Shown one piece after another: positions 62,801-64,000 of a stretch of DNA of 64,000 nt. The position numbers and the translations under genes are program-made. Positions within the stretch are counted from its first letter, which is position 1, and the number at the start of each line of letters is the position of its first letter. The notes beneath the pieces are model-generated. The model saw only the letters and a program-made list of their open reading frames with translations, did not search any database and had not been told where the DNA came from. This DNA is from Mugil cephalus (lineage: Eukaryota; Chordata; Actinopteri; Mugiliformes; Mugilidae): positions 3,912,001-3,976,000 of the forward strand of contig NC_061773.1 of the NCBI RefSeq assembly GCF_022458985.1, read 5' to 3'.

Positions 62801-64000
62801 TTGATCTGATATGGCATTTTCTTCTGGAGACACCCAATTTGTAATGATGTGCATACAGGTGTTTTCATCTGTGGGACATAGTGTCACCATTGTAATCCTG
62901 AGAAAGGCAGGGACCTAGATGAACATATTAGACTTTGCCACTTTCAAAGGATCAGTTTGATTTCTTTTTATATAGGAAAACAAAACACAGTGTTTCCTGC
63001 AGAACTGGTAAAGTCTCCAGAGAAGAGAGGAATGAGTGGCAGAATGGGCCCTCGAGTCTTTAATAGGCGTAGGTGAAGACAAACAGGCGTACGAACATAG
63101 ATAAACCGTAGAGGCGTTTGGAATATTTTCAACGTTTTGCTTCCTCGCCGTCAGATTTTGTAGTTTCAGCAAACAACCACCCTCCTATATTTAGCCTTGT
63201 TTGTATTCATTGTTTCATGGGAAGCCTGACAGGCTTGACGTTTAGCTGCTTAAGTGTTCCCCAAATTGCACGGTGAATAGCAAGTATCTCTACCTCCAGG
63301 TTCTTTTTTATCCACAGTGAGTCTCTTAGGTTCAGAGGCTCCCTGGAAAACACACACAGAGAAACAAAAGGCATATTACAAAACAGAAGTCTGGCATTAA
63401 ATTGCCCCATGCCGCTCATTCAAATCAGAGCGAGGCGTCCCTCTGCGCCCGAATAGAAATGTTAGCGGGAGCCACTCCTCAAAGGATGCTGCGGTGGTTT
63501 GAAGGTATTACACCACAGCAACAGTAATGAGGGCAAATTAAACTAATTTCAAATAAAAGATTTAAAGCAAAGAAAAACTGAATGAGAACGGAAATGTGTT
63601 GTGCTGCTTTACTTTATTTAAATGCTGTTTTTATGGTGGTGTCTTTATTCAACCCTAACAGGTCAGAATGTGCCCAAACAACATTTAGCAGCTGTCAATT
63701 AAACTCATTCTGTTGGAAATGAGCAGCTCAAGGCATTGCTAGTGTGATTTTTATATCTTATGAACGTGAATTATGCACATGCTGCAACAGTTTGCTTGGG
63801 ACTGGTGTAGCGGAGAATCAGCCTGAGTGGAAATCCTGCATTTTTATTTCTCTTAAAGGGAAACACTGTTACTAAATGGGAATAAATGCACACGCGGCGT
63901 CCTATGAGGCACGGTGCAGATGGTTTAATGCTGCAGCTTGGGACCTATGTGGGAGTTTATGGATATAAATTACATGAAATGAGGCATCTGTCAGCGCGGG
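62801..64000. other. Right end of window, nothing recognised
   Basis: No exon, repeat or RNA gene that I can support. Confidence 0.5.

Overview
This is a piece of a vertebrate nuclear genome, almost certainly from a ray-finned (teleost) fish. The genes are split by GT-AG introns, several are short enough to fit whole, and the spacers carry Tc1-like transposon remnants and repeat families typical of fish. The proteins match their vertebrate orthologues residue for residue over long stretches, but differ from mammals in the way fish copies do. The oxytocin-type receptor, for example, would be the fish isotocin receptor.

Layout from left to right. Positions 1-6944 hold no coding exon and are probably upstream intron of the first gene. 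grm2 (metabotropic glutamate receptor 2) runs on the + strand from 6945 to 13616; only its last four coding exons are here, and its N-terminal exon lies outside. A spacer with an internally deleted Tc1-like element follows (15751-16488). parp3 is complete in ten coding exons (17402-21398, +). An orphan receptor of the GPR61/GPR62 group, most likely gpr62, is a single coding exon (24184-25479, +) behind a likely 5' UTR exon. A caveolin-2-like gene (29750-31424, +) and cav3 (34404-36196, +) lie in tandem. oxtr (45152-39314, -) converges on cav3. From 45153 to 64000 I find no exon, only repeat relics and unexplained non-coding DNA, which may carry regulatory sequence for oxtr or belong to a neighbouring gene.

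The genes do not form an operon or pathway; their value is as a conserved linkage group. grm2-parp3-gpr62 and cav3-oxtr are two blocks that in human both lie on the short arm of chromosome 3 but far apart. Here they sit within about 40 kb, with a caveolin-2-like gene beside cav3 that I recall as absent in placental mammals.

The most unusual non-gene signals are a perfect 27-bp inverted repeat with a 3-base loop at 55402-55458, a multi-stem structure between cav3 and oxtr at 38405-38490, an overlapping spliced upstream ORF before the gpr62 start, a Tc1-like element ending about 40 bases before a caveolin splice acceptor, and a TC microsatellite serving as the polypyrimidine tract of oxtr. I found no prokaryotic system, CRISPR array, rRNA or tRNA gene, and no convincing previously unknown multi-gene system.
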